DNA from: Candidatus Muproteobacteria bacterium RIFCSPHIGHO2_01_FULL_65_16
Lineage (GTDB): Bacteria > Pseudomonadota > Gammaproteobacteria > Acidiferrobacterales > Sulfurifustaceae
Reading direction: 5' to 3'
Assembly: GCA_001785175.1 (NCBI GenBank)
Contig: MFSY01000082.1
Location: 1 to 6,094 of the forward strand
Length of the DNA: 6,094 nucleotides
Made by a program: the position numbers and the translations under genes. How positions within the stretch are numbered: position 1 is the first letter of the stretch; every line of letters begins with the position of its first letter. The notes beneath the pieces were generated by a model that searched no databases, was not told the DNA's origin, and saw only the letters and a program-made list of their open reading frames with translations. This document shows, one piece after another, positions 6,024 to 6,094 of the stretch.

Positions 6024-6043
6024 GAGTGATCATAAAGACTCTT

Positions 6044-6094
6044 ATGAACAAGATTCGAAAAGGCGACCAGGTGATGGTGCTCGCGGGCCGGGAC
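6044..6094 (+). CDS. rplX: 50S ribosomal protein L24, N-terminal part (cut by window end)
   Basis: The 17 visible codons read MNKIRKGDQVMVLAGRD, the start of L24 and of its KOW motif. L24 is an assembly-initiating 50S protein that binds 23S rRNA near the exit tunnel. The position after rplN is the canonical spc order. ATG 6044 has no good ribosome-binding site (only AAAGA at 6034-6038), in contrast to the purine-rich sequence left next to rplN. The gene continues beyond the window, so completeness cannot be judged. Confidence 0.93.
   Translation, partial: MNKIRKGDQVMVLAGRD

Overview
The window carries almost the whole S10 ribosomal-protein operon and the start of the spc operon, all on the + strand. 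The order is rpsJ-rplC-rplD-rplW-rplB-rpsS-rplV-rpsC-rplP-rpmC-rpsQ, then rplN and the first 17 codons of rplX. The order and protein sequences are bacterial. The L14 ending [11 protein letters not shown], the L16 and S3 sequences and the GC-rich codon use suggest a high-GC gammaproteobacterium; I cannot name the genus. All complete genes look intact, with family-typical lengths. Exceptions are modest tails: an Ala/Lys-rich N-terminal extension of about 28 residues on L23, and C-terminal extensions on L22 and S19.

Layout: 1-105 is a repeat-rich leader before rpsJ. Genes run from 106 to 5474. A clear extended -10 promoter (TGATATAAT, 5506-5514) lies between rpsQ and rplN, where the spc promoter is known in E. 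coli. rplN follows (5553-5921), then a palindrome, then rplX (6044, cut by the window edge). The block rplW-rplB-rpsS-rplV-rpsC is packed with overlaps or gaps of at most 12 bases and mostly good Shine-Dalgarno sites, as is rplP-rpmC-rpsQ.

The unusual part is between the genes. Five gaps of 93-122 bases (before rpsJ, rpsJ/rplC, rplC/rplD, rpsC/rplP, rplN/rplX) each hold a long AT-richer imperfect palindrome. They belong to four unrelated sequence families but share one architecture: each arm is 2-4 copies of a 7-10 base unit, and the arms surround an AT-rich loop. One family (unit GAACACGGAT) occurs twice; its 30-base arms are 90-93% identical between copies while the loops do not align. No palindrome lies inside a gene, and every gap over 90 bases has one. 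In two cases a short direct repeat including the start codon (TATGAA, ATGAA) flanks the palindrome, as if insertion had split a gene from its original ribosome-binding site. This is the best candidate for an undescribed element or mechanism.

The genes encode ribosome parts from the exit-tunnel wall and rim (L4, L22, L23, L29), the peptidyl-transferase region (L2, L3, L16), the subunit interface (L14), the mRNA channel (S3), and 30S core and head proteins (S10, S17, S19). They are presumably co-transcribed, with the palindromes acting, if at all, on mRNA folding, processing or translation between segments.
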